Assembly (NCBI RefSeq): GCF_964355755.1
Contig: NC_092675.1
Coordinates: 20,786,912 to 20,850,911 of the forward strand
Direction: 5' to 3'
Source of the DNA: Antedon mediterranea
Lineage: Eukaryota; Echinodermata; Crinoidea; Comatulida; Antedonidae
DNA length: 64,000 nucleotides
Positions within the stretch are counted from its first letter, which is position 1, and each line of letters begins with the position of its first letter. The notes below the pieces were generated by a model. The model had not been told where the DNA came from. It saw only the letters and a program-made list of their open reading frames with translations, and searched no databases. The position numbers and the translations under genes were made by a program. Of this stretch, positions 24,201 to 39,200 are shown one piece after another.

Positions 24201-27200
24201 CTCCCATTCTTTTCTTTCAGTTGTTTTACTGACAATTACACTAGTGTATATACGGGCAAATATAAGTGAATATGTGTTAGTGTATTGGCCTACCTATGTT
24301 TCAATAAGGTTATAGGTAGCCATGTGGTGGTTGATTAGGAACTAAAATGCCTACCTTGAGTGAATGTGGCAATACGAATATCTCCATGTGCACTTGACAA
24401 CAAGTAGCCATGTGCTGGCTGTGTTGTTATTGTGTACACCAGCTGCTTGTCTGGTGTGTCATTGTCCATAGCCTGCAGGTTTGTATCTGTTATCAGTCCA
24501 ACTGCCTACAAATTTATAAATGATAATATTAGTGCATGTGATTATGTTTCTGTTGCTACATATCAATTGAATGTATTTATCTCATGTCATTTTTCGTTCT
24601 TAAAGGAATTCTCTTCTCTTAATTCTTTAACAATTCAAAACACTCACCTTATAATAGTGTTAATCTTAATGTTTTGAAATACCTAACCAATACTGAATTA
24701 CCATTTTCAAACAAGAGACTAGCAGTAAAAGTGATGGTATATATTAGGCCTAACTATAGCCTAGATCATTAGGCCAGAGACTGGAATACCCTTCCATACT
24801 CCACAACTGCAACCATTATTTCTAAAACCTTTCTGATTCTTAATTTTGACTAGCTCCCTCTCCTAAACCTCTATCCACACATTGAGTGATATTCCAGTTG
24901 GAGTTTTTTAATTACATAATGACGATCAAGATTTTTTCTCCTCTGTATACTGGATACATGCTTGAAATACATGCAACTTTACTATAATTATTTTTTGGGT
25001 TTGTTCAGGATACACAACTGAAGAAACACAGACATGTGAATAATAAAGTAATAGAACTCTATCACTGGAGTTCATCAGAAGGGCAGAAGTGAGTGAGTTT
25101 TAAGGATATATTTACCTTGTCATCAATGTACTGGAGGAATGAAAGACCAACATTTCGGGTAAGACGTGGTGTGTTATCATCAACAGGAGCCACACTTATA
25201 TCAAACACTTGCGCAATATCCGTAGATTCCAGATTTCCAGCTACTTCTACCAGGAACAATTGGTTTGTGCCATCAGTAATTGTGAATGAAAAACTATCAG
25301 TCAGCGTGTTTGAGCCATCATGGATGTAACTGATACGGCTCTCGTAGATGTCATCCATGGAGAAGACGGTAACGGCTGAATAACTCTGTTCATCTTGCGT
25401 AAACTGTATTGCACCGTTTTGTGGGATTTGTCTAACGGTAAATGTTATATCAGTTGGCTGTAAAAAGGAAAAGATATTTAGTTGAAACAAGATTAAAAAC
25501 ATCATGCACAAAACAAATAAAAAAGTAAATACACATAAAAGAAAGTCTTAGGTCAATGGTTGATGAAAAAGAAAATGATGTTAGTAACCTATGGGTTTGA
25601 GACCTGTCTTTGCCATATTGCTTGTATCCTTTAGGAATATGCTTTGCCTCACCCTTCGGATGGGACATAAACTTGATACACTATTCAAAAAAAGTAGAGA
25701 ATCGTCTCTCTGCACTGGTAATCTTGTTGTCATGTAGAGGGTCTAATTTGAATTTTTAAATAAATAAATACATCTACAATTTTTAAACAACAAAATACAG
25801 TACCACTATATTATATCTTACCTCTGTGTCTAAATCAATTGCTTTTAGTTCAAACTCGGTGATTGTTTTTCGAATTCCTTCTTGGACACGCATCCCCATG
25901 TTGCTAAGCAGCGGGAGTGAGTCATCAACTGGAGTGATTGTGATGTAGAAAGACAATGTAATCTATAAAAACACAATTATTTATTAATTTAGTTTCAATC
26001 AATAATTAAGCACTTTATATTGATCTATCTTAAGACATATTCATGTCTTCTCATTTACTCTTTTAATTCCCATAATAACAGATAATTTTAATAGAGTGAA
26101 TGTTTGGTGTTAAGGAGTACCTAAAATAGGCCTAATATTGAAACTGTCTGGTAGTCAGGGGCATAAAAACAATGGGAGCTCAGGGGTTTGGTTCGAGAGG
26201 CAGTGTACAAAGTATGTTTAGGCCAGCTGCATGCAACCATTCCAGTAGAAATCTTAGCTTAAAACACACGAGAATGCCGATGGTAATAAAAAGAGTTGAA
26301 TGAAAATATCAAACTCCAGAGAAAAAGGGGATTATTAAGGTAATGGTGAACCGTATAGGTTATTGAACCTTCTAATTAGTATTATACACAGAATTGAAGA
26401 GCTGCAATTAAAATCTGCCAGCCTACTCAATTATTATATATATCATTATTTAATTTGATCTTAAGGGGTTCCAAGAAGACTTAAAAGATAACCATTTTAG
26501 TAATAAAGTGACATTAATTGCTGTAGTTTTCCCAATGGTGACACTCATTCATAAATTAAATTAAAAACCCAGACATATTGAACTATCAATGTATATCCTT
26601 GACTGTGGTATATCTGAAGTAACAGGCAAAATGTTTTTTTTTTTACCATTCAGAAGTAATCTTAAATTTTGATTGATTTAGTGAAATTCAATTAGTGAAA
26701 AATGAAAACTGCCTAAATGCCTGTAATTGTTATTAAATATTTAATTTAATTAAATTGAAATTAAATTTGATAAGACTGATCACCAGTAAAAATAAAAACC
26801 TGTTTATAAGGTGATATTCTGAAAATACATGAATGTTTGTTTATCCCCATCAACTCTTGGTAAATCAAACATCCGTAATCTGCCAAAGTGCTATAAATGA
26901 CAAATGAAAATATGTTTACCTCATTTGTTCCATCACTTAATGTAAAAATAAAACTATCCATATGGATTTCTTCAGGGCTGGTATGCACGTACAACACACC
27001 CTGTTCAGCAAGGTTAGCCTGGGTGAATGAGATGATTGGAACACCAGGAATACTTGTGAATTCCAGCTGGCCTAGCGTAGGCCCATTTGATATGAAATAG
27101 GTCAACTCTCCTGGAGAGCTGTCCCTGTCAGTGGCTGATAGGACACTAGTGGTGATTAGTTTTTGGGATCCTTCAACGACTGTAATACCTTTATTGGTAA

Positions 27201-30200
27201 GAACCTTTGGTGGTATGTGATCCCCTGAATCAAGAAAAAAAAGGTGCATATATAGAATTATTACAGAATAAAAGTAAAAACATACACAATTCATTAATGT
27301 TAATACCTCCTACAAACCTGTAGATATCATTTCATACATTATGATCAAGATTGAGGCAGTTGAGAGGGGAAATGTTTTGAGATAGGAAAGCATCACTTAC
27401 GATAGACATCAATTCGGAAGGATTCATCAATCAACTCATTTCCATCCTCATCGGCAACGTTGAATTTAAAGACTACTAAACCAGATGGCTCAGACGCATC
27501 ATGACTATACTTAATATATCCTGAAAGGCAAAATGTTTATATATGATCTAATTAAATAAAAATTGCTTAAAAAACTAAAGCTCTGTCTACACTATCAAAC
27601 TTTATGTGACTAAAAAAATGTAATGTGCCAAGACATGACATGATGATGTCATAATAAAACCATATTAGGGCATATCTCTACCATATTTGAATAAGCATTA
27701 GATATCCTTTTAGAGATTGCATATATGGAAAAATGATTATTAAAATGATAATGACTTTTGTTTATGATAATGTTGAGGCTATTAATCAAGGAGAGGATGA
27801 TAATGTAAATAAGACAAGGATGACGATGTTATGATGATAATGTTGCTGGTATTAATGAAGGCAAGGATGATGATAATGGTGAAGACAATGACAATGGGGT
27901 AGATGATTTTGATGTACTGTACTACAACTAGTACTGTTCATGGTGACGATGAAGACAATGACAATGGTGGTAATGATTTTGATGTACTGTACTACAACTA
28001 GTACTGTTCATGGTGACGATGAAGACAATGACAATGGTGGTAATGATTTTGATGTACTGTACTACAACTAGTACTGTTCATGGTGACGATGAAGACAATG
28101 ACAATGGTGGTAATGATATTGATGTACTGTACTACAACTAGTACTGTTCATGGTGACGATGAAGACAATGACAATGGTGGTAATGATATTGATGTACTGT
28201 ACTACAACTAGTACTGTTCATGGTGACGATGGAGACAATGACAATGGTGGTAATGATTTTGATGTACTGTACTACAACTAGTACTGTTCATGGTGACGAT
28301 GAAGACAATGACAATGGTGGTAATGATATTGATGTACTGTACTACAACTAGTACTGTTCATGGTGACGATGGAGACAATGACAATGGTGGTAATGATTTT
28401 GATGTACTGTACTACAACTAGTACTGTTCATGGTGACGATGAAGACAATGACAATGGTGGTAATGATATTGATGTACTGTACTACAACTAGTACTGTTCA
28501 TGGTGACGATGGAGACAATGACAATGGTGGTAATGATATTGATGTACTGTACTACAACTAGTACTGTTCATGGTGACGATGGAGACAATGACAATGGTGG
28601 TAATGATTTTGATGTACTGTACTACAACTAGTACTGTTCATGGTGACGATGAAGACAATGACAATGGTGGTAATGATATTGATGTACTGTACTACAACTA
28701 GTACTGTTCATGGTGACGATGGAGACAATGACAATGGTGGTAATGATTTTGATGTACTGTACTACAACTAGTACTGTTCATGGTGACGATGAAGACAATG
28801 ACAATGGTGGTAATGATATTGATGTACTGTACTACAACTAGTACTGTTCATGGTGACAATGAAGACAATGACAATGGTGGTAATGATATTGATGTACTGT
28901 ACTACAACTAGTACTGTTCATGGTGACGATGGAGACAATGACAATGGTGGTAATGATTTTGATGTACTGTACTACAACTAGTACTGTTCATGGTGACAAT
29001 GAAGACAATGACAATGGTGGTAATGATATTGATGTACTGTACTACAACTAGTACTGTTCATGGTGACGATGGAGACAATGACAATGGTGGTAATGATTTT
29101 GATGTACTGTACTACAACTAATACTGTTCATGGTGACAATGAAGACAATGACAATGGTGGTAATGATATTGATGTACTGTACTACAATTAGTACTGTTCA
29201 TGGTGACGATGGAGACAATGACAATGGTGGTAATGATATTGATGTACTGTACTACAACTAGTACTGTTCATGGTGACGATGGAGACAATGACAATGGTGG
29301 TAATGATTTTGATGTACTGTACTACAACTAATACTGTTCATGGTGACGTTGAAGACAATGACAATGGTGGTAATGATTTTGATGTACTGTACTACAACTA
29401 ATACTGTTCATGGTGACGATGGAGACAATGACAATGGTGGTAATGATATTGATGTACTGTACTACAACTAATACTGTTCATGGTGACGATGGAGACAATG
29501 ACAATGGTGGTAATAATATTGATGTACTGTACTACAACTAGTACTGTTCATGGTGACGATGGAGACAATGACAATGGTGGTAATGATTTTGATGTACTGT
29601 ACTACAACTAATACTGTTCATGGTGACGTTGAAGACAATGACAATGGTGGTAATGATTTTGATGTACTGTACTACAACTAGTACTGTTCATGGTGACGAT
29701 GGAGACAATGACAATGGTGGTAATGATTTTGATGTACTGTACTACAACTAATACTGTTCATGGTGACAATGAAGACAATGACAATGGTGGTAATGATATT
29801 GATGTACTGTACTACAACTTGTACTGTTCATGGTGACGATGGAGACAATGACAATGGTGGTAATGATATTGATGTACTGTACTACAACTAGTACTGTTCA
29901 TGGTGACGATGGAGACAATGACAATGGTGGTAATGATTTTGATGTACTGTACTACAACTTGTACTGTTCATGGTGACGATGGAGACAATGACAATGGTGG
30001 TAATGATATTGATGTACTGTACTACAACTAGTACTGTTCATGGTGACGATGGAGACAATGACAATGGTGGTAATGATATTGATGTACTGTACTACAACTT
30101 GTACTGTTCATGGTGACGATGGAGACAATGACAATGGTGGTAATGATTTTGATGTACTGTACTACAACTTGTACTGTTCATGGTGACGTTGAAGACAATG

Positions 30201-33200
30201 ACAATGGTGGTAATAATGTTGATGTACTGTAAATACGGTTCATGGTGAAAATTATGTTGATATATTTTTACGATGTTTCTTTTGTATGTCAAGGCAATGA
30301 TAAAAAGTACAAATGTAACATAGAAGTAGAGAAACAACAGATAGATATAAAACAAACCTACCTTCATCAATGTCAGACTGCTTGAAACTGTTCTTAATGC
30401 TATATATACTGATGTCTTGAACTAGTCCTTTTGTGACAAACTGTAGCTTGCCCATTTCAGGGTCTTTAGTGAGTGTAAAAAGTAATTTTTTATCATTTGA
30501 ATCTACATCAGTAGCTCGTAGGATTTCACTGGTGATAAATGCAGATGTACCTAAACAAACCAACAAAACATATTATAACATCTTTGGTTGATATTAATTC
30601 GTTCTACTAAATGGTAAAGTGATATTTGATGATACTATACTACAGTCATCTTTTTATATACATTTTGAGAATTTTGTCTGTAATGTGCACTGTTTACAAC
30701 TGTTTTACTCCACATCTGAAATTGAGGCACTGCCTCTTAAAAAAGCCTAGCCATCTTCTCCATACTGCGGATAGCACACTGTGCCTCCAAATTCACCACT
30801 GATTATTCCTATTCTAAGCTTACCAGTTTCAAGTCTAAGGCCATGATTAATGGTCAGTCTAGGTGTTTCATCATTTAACAGTCCAATTACAATGGTCACT
30901 TCACAAGTCACTGTAAAAAGGCCATCGGTCAATGACACAGAGAATGCGTCTGTCTGAAACTCACTGCTATCATGGACATATACGATTAGCTCACTCAAAA
31001 CATCCTATGAAAACAAAAGAAATGTAAGAAGGCAAATATAATATAATAAGAGATATACACATAATAAGCTATAACAAAAACATTTAAAGTCTCTCGATAA
31101 TTGCAGAATTTCAAATCTCATCTGCTTCTTAAGCTCTGTCTACAATATCAAACTAGTTTGAAAAAAAAAATGTGATGTGCCTAAATATAGGAGTGGTATG
31201 CTTAAATATGGTAGTGATATGATCATATATATATCATCATGTCCATATATGGGCACATCAAATTTATTTGTCACATAAAGTTTGATAGTGTAGACAAGGC
31301 TTTGATGTGTGACTGATTGATTTGGACAAAAAGGAACATCTGTATAATGCTGATTCACAAGATTTAAAAAAAATAGCACACTCTATGTTTGGATGTCTTG
31401 CATCCACTATGATCTAGCAACGCTTTAATATAATCTCTTAATGTTTTGGTTTTCACAGTCCTCTGATTAAGTGTAGATTAACAAGAAAGATCAGAAATGA
31501 GAATTCATAAAATTGAATTACATGAGCTAAATACCTAATAATTTCTACAACAAAGAATAAAGAAAACAAAGACAACTAACATCAAATGTAAACGAGTCTC
31601 CCAGCGTCAGAATCTTCCCTGTATGCATCATATCTTGTATATACGTCTTGCGTCTTAACATGCCATGTTCGGGTATCGCGATCACCGTGAATCGCAACTC
31701 ATCATCGGGAGAGTCAATATCGGATGCAAAGAGTGTGGCATTAGTGATGGTAACACTATCACCTTCCTCAATTTGAAGTGGTTGAACGATGATCTCTGGT
31801 TCTTCATCATTTATCAACTATTCAGTAAAAAATACAATACAAAAAATAAATGATACTGTCATTTTTATATAACTTACAGAAGAGCCTACTGTAACGATTG
31901 GTTCTTGGCATGCTTTGAATGGCTCTACATCAAGCTCAAGTGTTCTTAAGAAACAATCATATATGTACTGTTGTGACAATAAAGATTTATTGCTGTGTAT
32001 CTATGAATTTTACAGAAGTTTGTTTTTTATATAACAAATAGGTAGGTATAAGCTATTTGAACGCATAATTGGGTCAAGTTTGGGAGCATGGATTATGCCC
32101 AAGTACGGTAGCAACTTGATACATAGCCTATATTTATTCTGTTCTAACCTAAATAACCTTAAATTAAGTCTTCACAAAAGACAAATATGCACATGATGTA
32201 TTGTGATAATTGGAGTTAGTTGTCAAATAATGTCATTAGACAGGATTTGAACTCAAGACTTGGGAGGTGGTATTTTTCTTTTAAATCTGTGTAAAATGCC
32301 TCTTGTACCTGAATTGAGATATTGAGTCTGTACAAAGGTGATCGATTCTCGCCATCAGTAACATAGAATAAAAAGCCATCAACTGTTGGTTCCATGCCTT
32401 TATGAATGCTCTGGACATAAAAGATTGAGTTATCCAACAAGTCCTGCACTGGGAATGATGTTATGGGAATTCCTGATTGAGATTTCTCTGAGCCTTGAGC
32501 TGTACATGTATGAAAAGTAATTTTAATTAAAATATGCAACAAAATTGAAGTTTATTATTTGAAGAAATCATAATAATAAATTTTAAAGGTATATGGAAGA
32601 AGCAAGAATTAAGTAACACAAATTAAGAGTATTTTTTGAGTGAGAAGTTTAATGAAATAGGTTGTCATGCGTGAGAGTGTTGGTGTCCATATTCGGCATA
32701 ATGGCATTTGTATTTTCAGACAGGGATTAGGATGATATTTCATAAAAGCACCATTTTATCAATTTTAATTCAGATCAGAAAGATTTTCAAAGATTAACTT
32801 GAAATATTACTGACAATGACATACCGTAGGACAGAAAAGTAATTGATTACCTGGCTTGATGCTTTCAATATACCCAAATGTTGGTGGTGAATCAAGAACA
32901 ATGACCAGTTGAGGAACTCTTGTATCGCCATCAGAAGCTGTGATCTCTTGGATTGAAATTGGTGCTCTACCTCCCTCAATCACAAGGATATCACTATGAA
33001 CGGATGCAGAGGGTGGAAGGTCGTTGACTGGTGTAATAGTGGCAGTAAAGAACTGGTTACTGATGACATTGTTATTCACATCGCTTACATTGAAAGAAAA
33101 GATGTCATTGACAATTTGGTTACCAATCTCCCCTTCAGCTTTATATCTAGTGTAAAAAAAACAACACATTTATAATTCCTTCTGATTTTGTATACAGAAA

Positions 33201-36200
33201 ATGTTAGATTAAGCCAGTGACTGTGAATTTCTGAGATCAGTATGATGTGATGGTAGAGTGGGGAATCGTCTTCCAGTGAACCATCTTCCGGTGTACAAAT
33301 CATTGTCCTGCACTGGGCCCTCTGGGAGAAGGAAAGTCTTGAGCTGAAGAGGTCACACCAATATAAGGACAGAATAAATGTTGGACAATACAATGTATTA
33401 CAGTCAATATATCATCCTCTTCATTTTAAAACTATAATAGATGGCTATTTCAAATAAATGAACTAAAAATTAACTACAAACCTAATGTTATAGGCATTAA
33501 TATCTGCCTGACTGAAACGCATTCCAACTTGTATGTCCTCATATCCACCTGCCCGATTCTTTTTCTGAAGTTTTCCATAGCGTGGCGTTGATATCAAACG
33601 GAAGAAAATCTCCATGTCATTAGAATCGTCATCGTCGAATGAAAGCTCTGTCCTGGTCACACCAGCGAAGGAGTTTTCCTGCAGTAGTAAGACCAAGCTG
33701 GCATCAGGGCTAAGAGTAGGGCTCATGCTGTCCACTTGTACTATGGCAACATGCATGGATATGCGAGTGACATGTGCTCCGTCAGTGACAGCAATCTCAA
33801 AGCTGTCTTCATTGGAAGGGGTGCCATCATGGTTGTAGTGGAATGATTCACTTATTAGTTCGGTATGAGAAAATTCATCACCTATAATATTTGTAAAAGG
33901 AAATGTCTAAATGTTAGTTACAAAGCATCTGTTAAAAAAAAACCTTCATCATTCACATTTATAAATAACTGGCAACCATTTATGTTTCAAGTTAATACAT
34001 TTGTGTTTTTAATGACTTACCCTCCTGTAAATAGACTCTTCCGTTTTTCACAATATCTCCATGTTTCGGTGCTACAACTAATGAATACACCAAGTTTGAA
34101 AGAGGGGTGTCCAAATCTTCCACACTTATAAGATCCTTGCGAATAGGTGTATGCTCTCCCATCCTAACACTGAGTACTGGATTTGGTACAGGAAATACTG
34201 GAGCAGCACTATTCTTTGGTACTACAGACACAATGAATGGCATAGGTGCAAGAGTATTGCCACCAGTAAACGTATCAGATACTGTAAATAAAATAAATAT
34301 AAATAAAAAACATGATAATTTTTATAGTTATATAACATACCAACAAGGCAATTTAACAAACTGAACCCTTTATTTATGTATAAATCCAAAGAAAAAATTC
34401 TGAAAAGATGACAATGCTGTTGGTATCAATGGAGATACACATGAAATACCCTTTTTCTGAGCTTTTTACAAGAATATCTTGATAATCTTGACACAAAAAC
34501 ATCACATATCATAATAATACGGTAATTCTTTATTGACTCTCACCATACATTGCAGTATTATCATAGAAAAAAAATAACAAATAGCACAGAACGAAACAAA
34601 ATTAAAATGTTTACAAAAAAAAAAATATAAACAAAATATATATACCTGTAAAAGTCATTGTAAACTGCAATGTATTGGGACCTATATCTCTCCTAGGTGG
34701 TCTATAGACAATCCTCTGTGCATTAATGTCAGCCTGGGTAAAGTATCTAATAGTGAACTCTGGTTGGTCAATGTTTTCTATAGAGCCCTGATCAGGAGCA
34801 AATGGCACTGTGATGTTATAGATGAGGAGAGTATCTGGGCTATCTGGATCGGTGAATGCTAAGTTGGAACGATCAATAGGTGTTACAGTGCCTTCCAAGA
34901 CCTAAAAAGTAAATAGAAGTAAAAGAAAACAAAGTTAGATTTAACGTATTATTCATTACCATTTTTAAGTTAATAGGTATTTATATTATGGAAGTAGTGT
35001 ATATGGTTTTTGGTTAATTTTTTAAAACCATGTATAGATTTAGCTTGTAGTAACAGCAATTGGTAACATAACATATTTTGCATTTGTGTTTTCTGATGTT
35101 GAACCAGCTATTTTTAATGGTAAAAAGAGATAAATGCCACAATAATAATAAGCCAGAATGTACTTACCATCATTCTAAATGGTTGTGGCACACCAGCGCT
35201 AGGCCTTGGTGGTTCATCATTATCAGCAGATACAGAGATTTGGAAGGTTTGGTCTGTCAGAATGTTAGGTGGATTAGCTCCATCAGAAACCTAGACAAAA
35301 ATATTGGATTCTATTTATAACAACAGATTTTGGAAGGAAATGGTAAACTAAAGCAAACTCTGTAAATTTGTTGAAATAGGTGTTGAAGTTGTTCCATAGA
35401 GGGAGCATGTAATATTTTTCTAACAAACAAGGTTTTCCTATGACTAGAAAAAAATAAGTATGTGTTCTTAAAAAAATTTAGTTCTTAATTTTGTTTTCAT
35501 TCTATCATGCTAAAAATCTTATTTAACAAACAAGATTTGACATAATATTTCTGTAGAATTTATCTGGTTTAAATGATGTAAATTGTTTCTAATTAAATAA
35601 AAGTTAAGCTATGTCTACACTATCAAACTTTATGCGACAAAAAAATGTGATGTGCCCATGAAAATATGTCATAACACTACCATATTTGGACATCTCGCTA
35701 CCATATTTGGGCACATCACACTTTTTGTTGTTGTCACAGATCATTACTCAACATTCTTTAATAATTCATTCTTACTTCAAACCGGAAGGTATCAGAAGTG
35801 CTCTCTTGCCCTAAGTGGTGATAGTACACATGGCCTTCTCTCATGTCCTGTTGGTAGAAGTTGTACAGCACAGTATACATCTGTTCTTCATTTAAAGTCT
35901 CCCACCCCTCAGGTAGATCGCCTTCCACACGCTCCACAACCATAACAATTTCACCTGCAAATAATTTATGTAGGTTATTGGTTACATGTTTTGTGTGCTT
36001 TGAGGAGTATATTGTTATTTTGAAGTGGATTTGTTTTGAGTTTGAAGTGATCATCATAATCATAATGTTGCAACAATAAGTAAAAGGAAACAGAAACATT
36101 ATCACAGAATTAAGTAGAAGCAGACTAGAATAACATTAAGAATTATAATAATAAACTAAATGCTTAAAGCTATTTGTAAACATAATTTTAAAGTGTGTGT

Positions 36201-39200
36201 GTTTATTTTAATTCTTATATCGATTTATTAAGTTAATATATAAGTTAATAATTTTGACATTTGACATCTATTCATTCACAGTCATAAACATACTTTATGT
36301 ATGCCCAGAATTTAAATATTTCATATTTATAGTGAATTATAAAAACAAGGTCAGCTTACCATATTTGGGGTTATTCATTGGTGGGTTAAGGGTAAACATA
36401 AGGTCATCATCATCGGTGTCGCTATCTGTTGCTCGAAGTAGACTAGTTGTAATAGGGGTCATGTGACCCTCTTTTACTTCAGCTTGTACATTTGTGATAA
36501 TCATTGGTATCTGGTTATCCTGAAAATAAATTATGAATAAAATTACACAAACCAGAAATGGTGTTGGTAGTCTATAAGTGCTGCTTACCTGGATAAACCC
36601 GACGTTAGATACTCTGTTAGGTGTGTGTTTGTGTGCTTTGTTTAGGCGTTCTTCGTCATCATGCCAAAACAAGAATGCATCCAGTGCAGGGGCCCACGAG
36701 CAACACTTAAGTGGGACCGCCACATGCGGTGCGTTAGCTGCCGCACGTGCAGCCAGTCAGATCCGTGCGAAGTTTGCGTACGCTGGACGCCTGCTAAATT
36801 CGCATCGCTTCCACGTAATAGACTTAATTTGCATTTATTTTTTTCAATTTAAAACAAAATCCATGTGCTCAAAGAACACAGCACAGCACAAACTCTGGTT
36901 GAATTAAATTTTTTTTACAAAAATTCATAATATACAAATACAAAGATGAAGAATGACAACACACAGGTGAGGGATTTTAAAGCTCTGTCTACACTATCAA
37001 ACTAAATGTGCCAAAAAAATGTGTGCTCAGTCATATATGGACATGATGACATCATATCACTACCAGATTTGGGCACATAACACTTTATTTTGATAGTTTA
37101 GACGGTAGAGCTTAACTGTGACAAATAGAAAAGATTAATTTTAAGTTTTGTAAAAAAATAAACACTTTTTTAATAGTAGTGATATATAAAATATAGAACC
37201 AGAAATTAGAACCAAAAAGATATTATTTAACAATGTATGGAAAACAAGTATTCTAGCAACAAGCCTAAAAATTACAAGAACTATTTTACCGTTGGAAGAA
37301 TATGAATGTTAAATAGAAGGTTTCTAAAATTATATCCATCTGTAACTTGAAACATAGCAACATCAAACTGAGTTTCACTCCCATCATGCTTGTAGTAAAC
37401 ACTTCCTGTTCGTAGTTCCTCAAGCGTAAAAACTTGAACATCGACAACTTCAGCCACTCGAAGCAATCGTCCATGATGAGGGTGCTCAATAACAAATAAT
37501 TTCACATTTTCCGGATTGTCATCGTCATGGATGAGTATATGGTCTGTGCTAGTTATTCGGGCTTGCTGTCCTTCTTCTAATATAAGTGGTTCGTTTCGTA
37601 AGACTATTGGCGGATTGGGAGAAATAGCCGTGATGGGCACGCTCTCAATGTTTGAATCAAACTGTCGGTCATTCACTTTGACCATTAATTCCCCGATAAG
37701 TTCTCCAGAAGCATCGTGAACAAATCGTATATTTCCGTTTTGAACTTCGACTCCTGTGAATACATCATTATCCACTAAAGTACGTTCTATTCCTTTGTTA
37801 ATACGAATGAGATGACCGTTGGTCGGTGTTCGCACTAAGTAGAACAGTAGGTCAACAAATGCAGTATCTGGATCGATTGCACTGAAGAAACTTGTGTCCA
37901 GTGGAGTGGAACCACCAATTGTGGTGATGACTGAGCCGTTGATGTATAGAGAGGGTGGCTGAACATTCACTGAAATACAATATAATCAATATTATAATAA
38001 TAAGTAGTTGATACTGTAAATAGATTGATTAGTTATAAGCTTGGCTTGTATTTAACGTTTATGTTTCGGTGACTAAAAACAATTACAGTCATTAAAACAC
38101 TTTTTGAAAACCATAAAAACATATTAGAGCAGCCTAAGAGGGTCTGCCATCCGCCAACACCATTGGGACCAAACAAGGTGTCCCCTGTTAGGGGTGTTCC
38201 AAGAAAGGGGTGCTATAGCTTACCTTCACAAGTATTTGTAAGAGTATTAGTAAAGAACCCGCTACCGCAGTCTTCTACACAGCGCCCTCGCTTCAAGAAA
38301 GAATCAGAAGTACATTGGGTACATTCTTGAGGAGTACTACATTCCACACAGTTATTGGGACACCCTAAAAAAAAAAGCAGAATAAATTGTGAGAACATTA
38401 AAACAAATATTTAACAAATAAGGTTATGTTTATGCATACAGTGCATGACACAAGCATTTACTGAACTACAATTATTCAATTTCTCTTCATCCCATTGTGA
38501 CATAGGTCTACTTGTTTTTGTAGCATAGTGATTAACGACAGGGGTTGAAATTGACAACACACCGGGGTAGTGCTTGGCCACTAGACTATTGGGAATGGTG
38601 GGTTCAATCAAATACATACCTATGCAATTATGTGTTGAGTAGTCACTATAATAACCAGGGCCACATCGATCTACACATTCACTTCTGAGTAGGAGCTCAG
38701 GAGGGTAACAACTTGTGCAACGTCCTTTTACATCGCAACTTTTACAGCCACCAAGACAAGCTGTAGAATTGAAAGAACAGTTTCAAAAGAACCGATTTAA
38801 CACATTATACCTAGGATGTTAAAATTGTATGTAACAAAAAAATGTGTATCCATATATGGATATGATGATGTCATATCAATACCATATTTGGGCATATCAC
38901 TACCATATTTGGGCACATCACACTTTTTTTTGTCAAACTAATTTGATAATGTAGACAGAGCATTAGCCTTGCTAACCAAAAAGGAACATCATTATTTTAC
39001 TAACCTCTGCATCTACTTCTGACATCATAGTAGCCATCACCACATTCAGGAACACATTGACCATTTTTCAGGATCATTCCATCCATGCATAAAAGACAGT
39101 CAGTATGTCTCGGGCCCACACATGAATTACATGTCCAATCACATTCTAAAACAAAATTAAAATAACTGTATTTTTTTTTAACTACTGGAGGGATAATGAA

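Noticed and set aside
27881-30240. Possible CRISPR array
   Set aside because: Repeats are 70 bp, contiguous and without unique spacers, within a spliced animal gene. This is a minisatellite.
31140-31379. Minus-strand frame of 79 residues
   Set aside because: It spans a MITE copy; similar frames appear in other copies (for example near 46417-46656).
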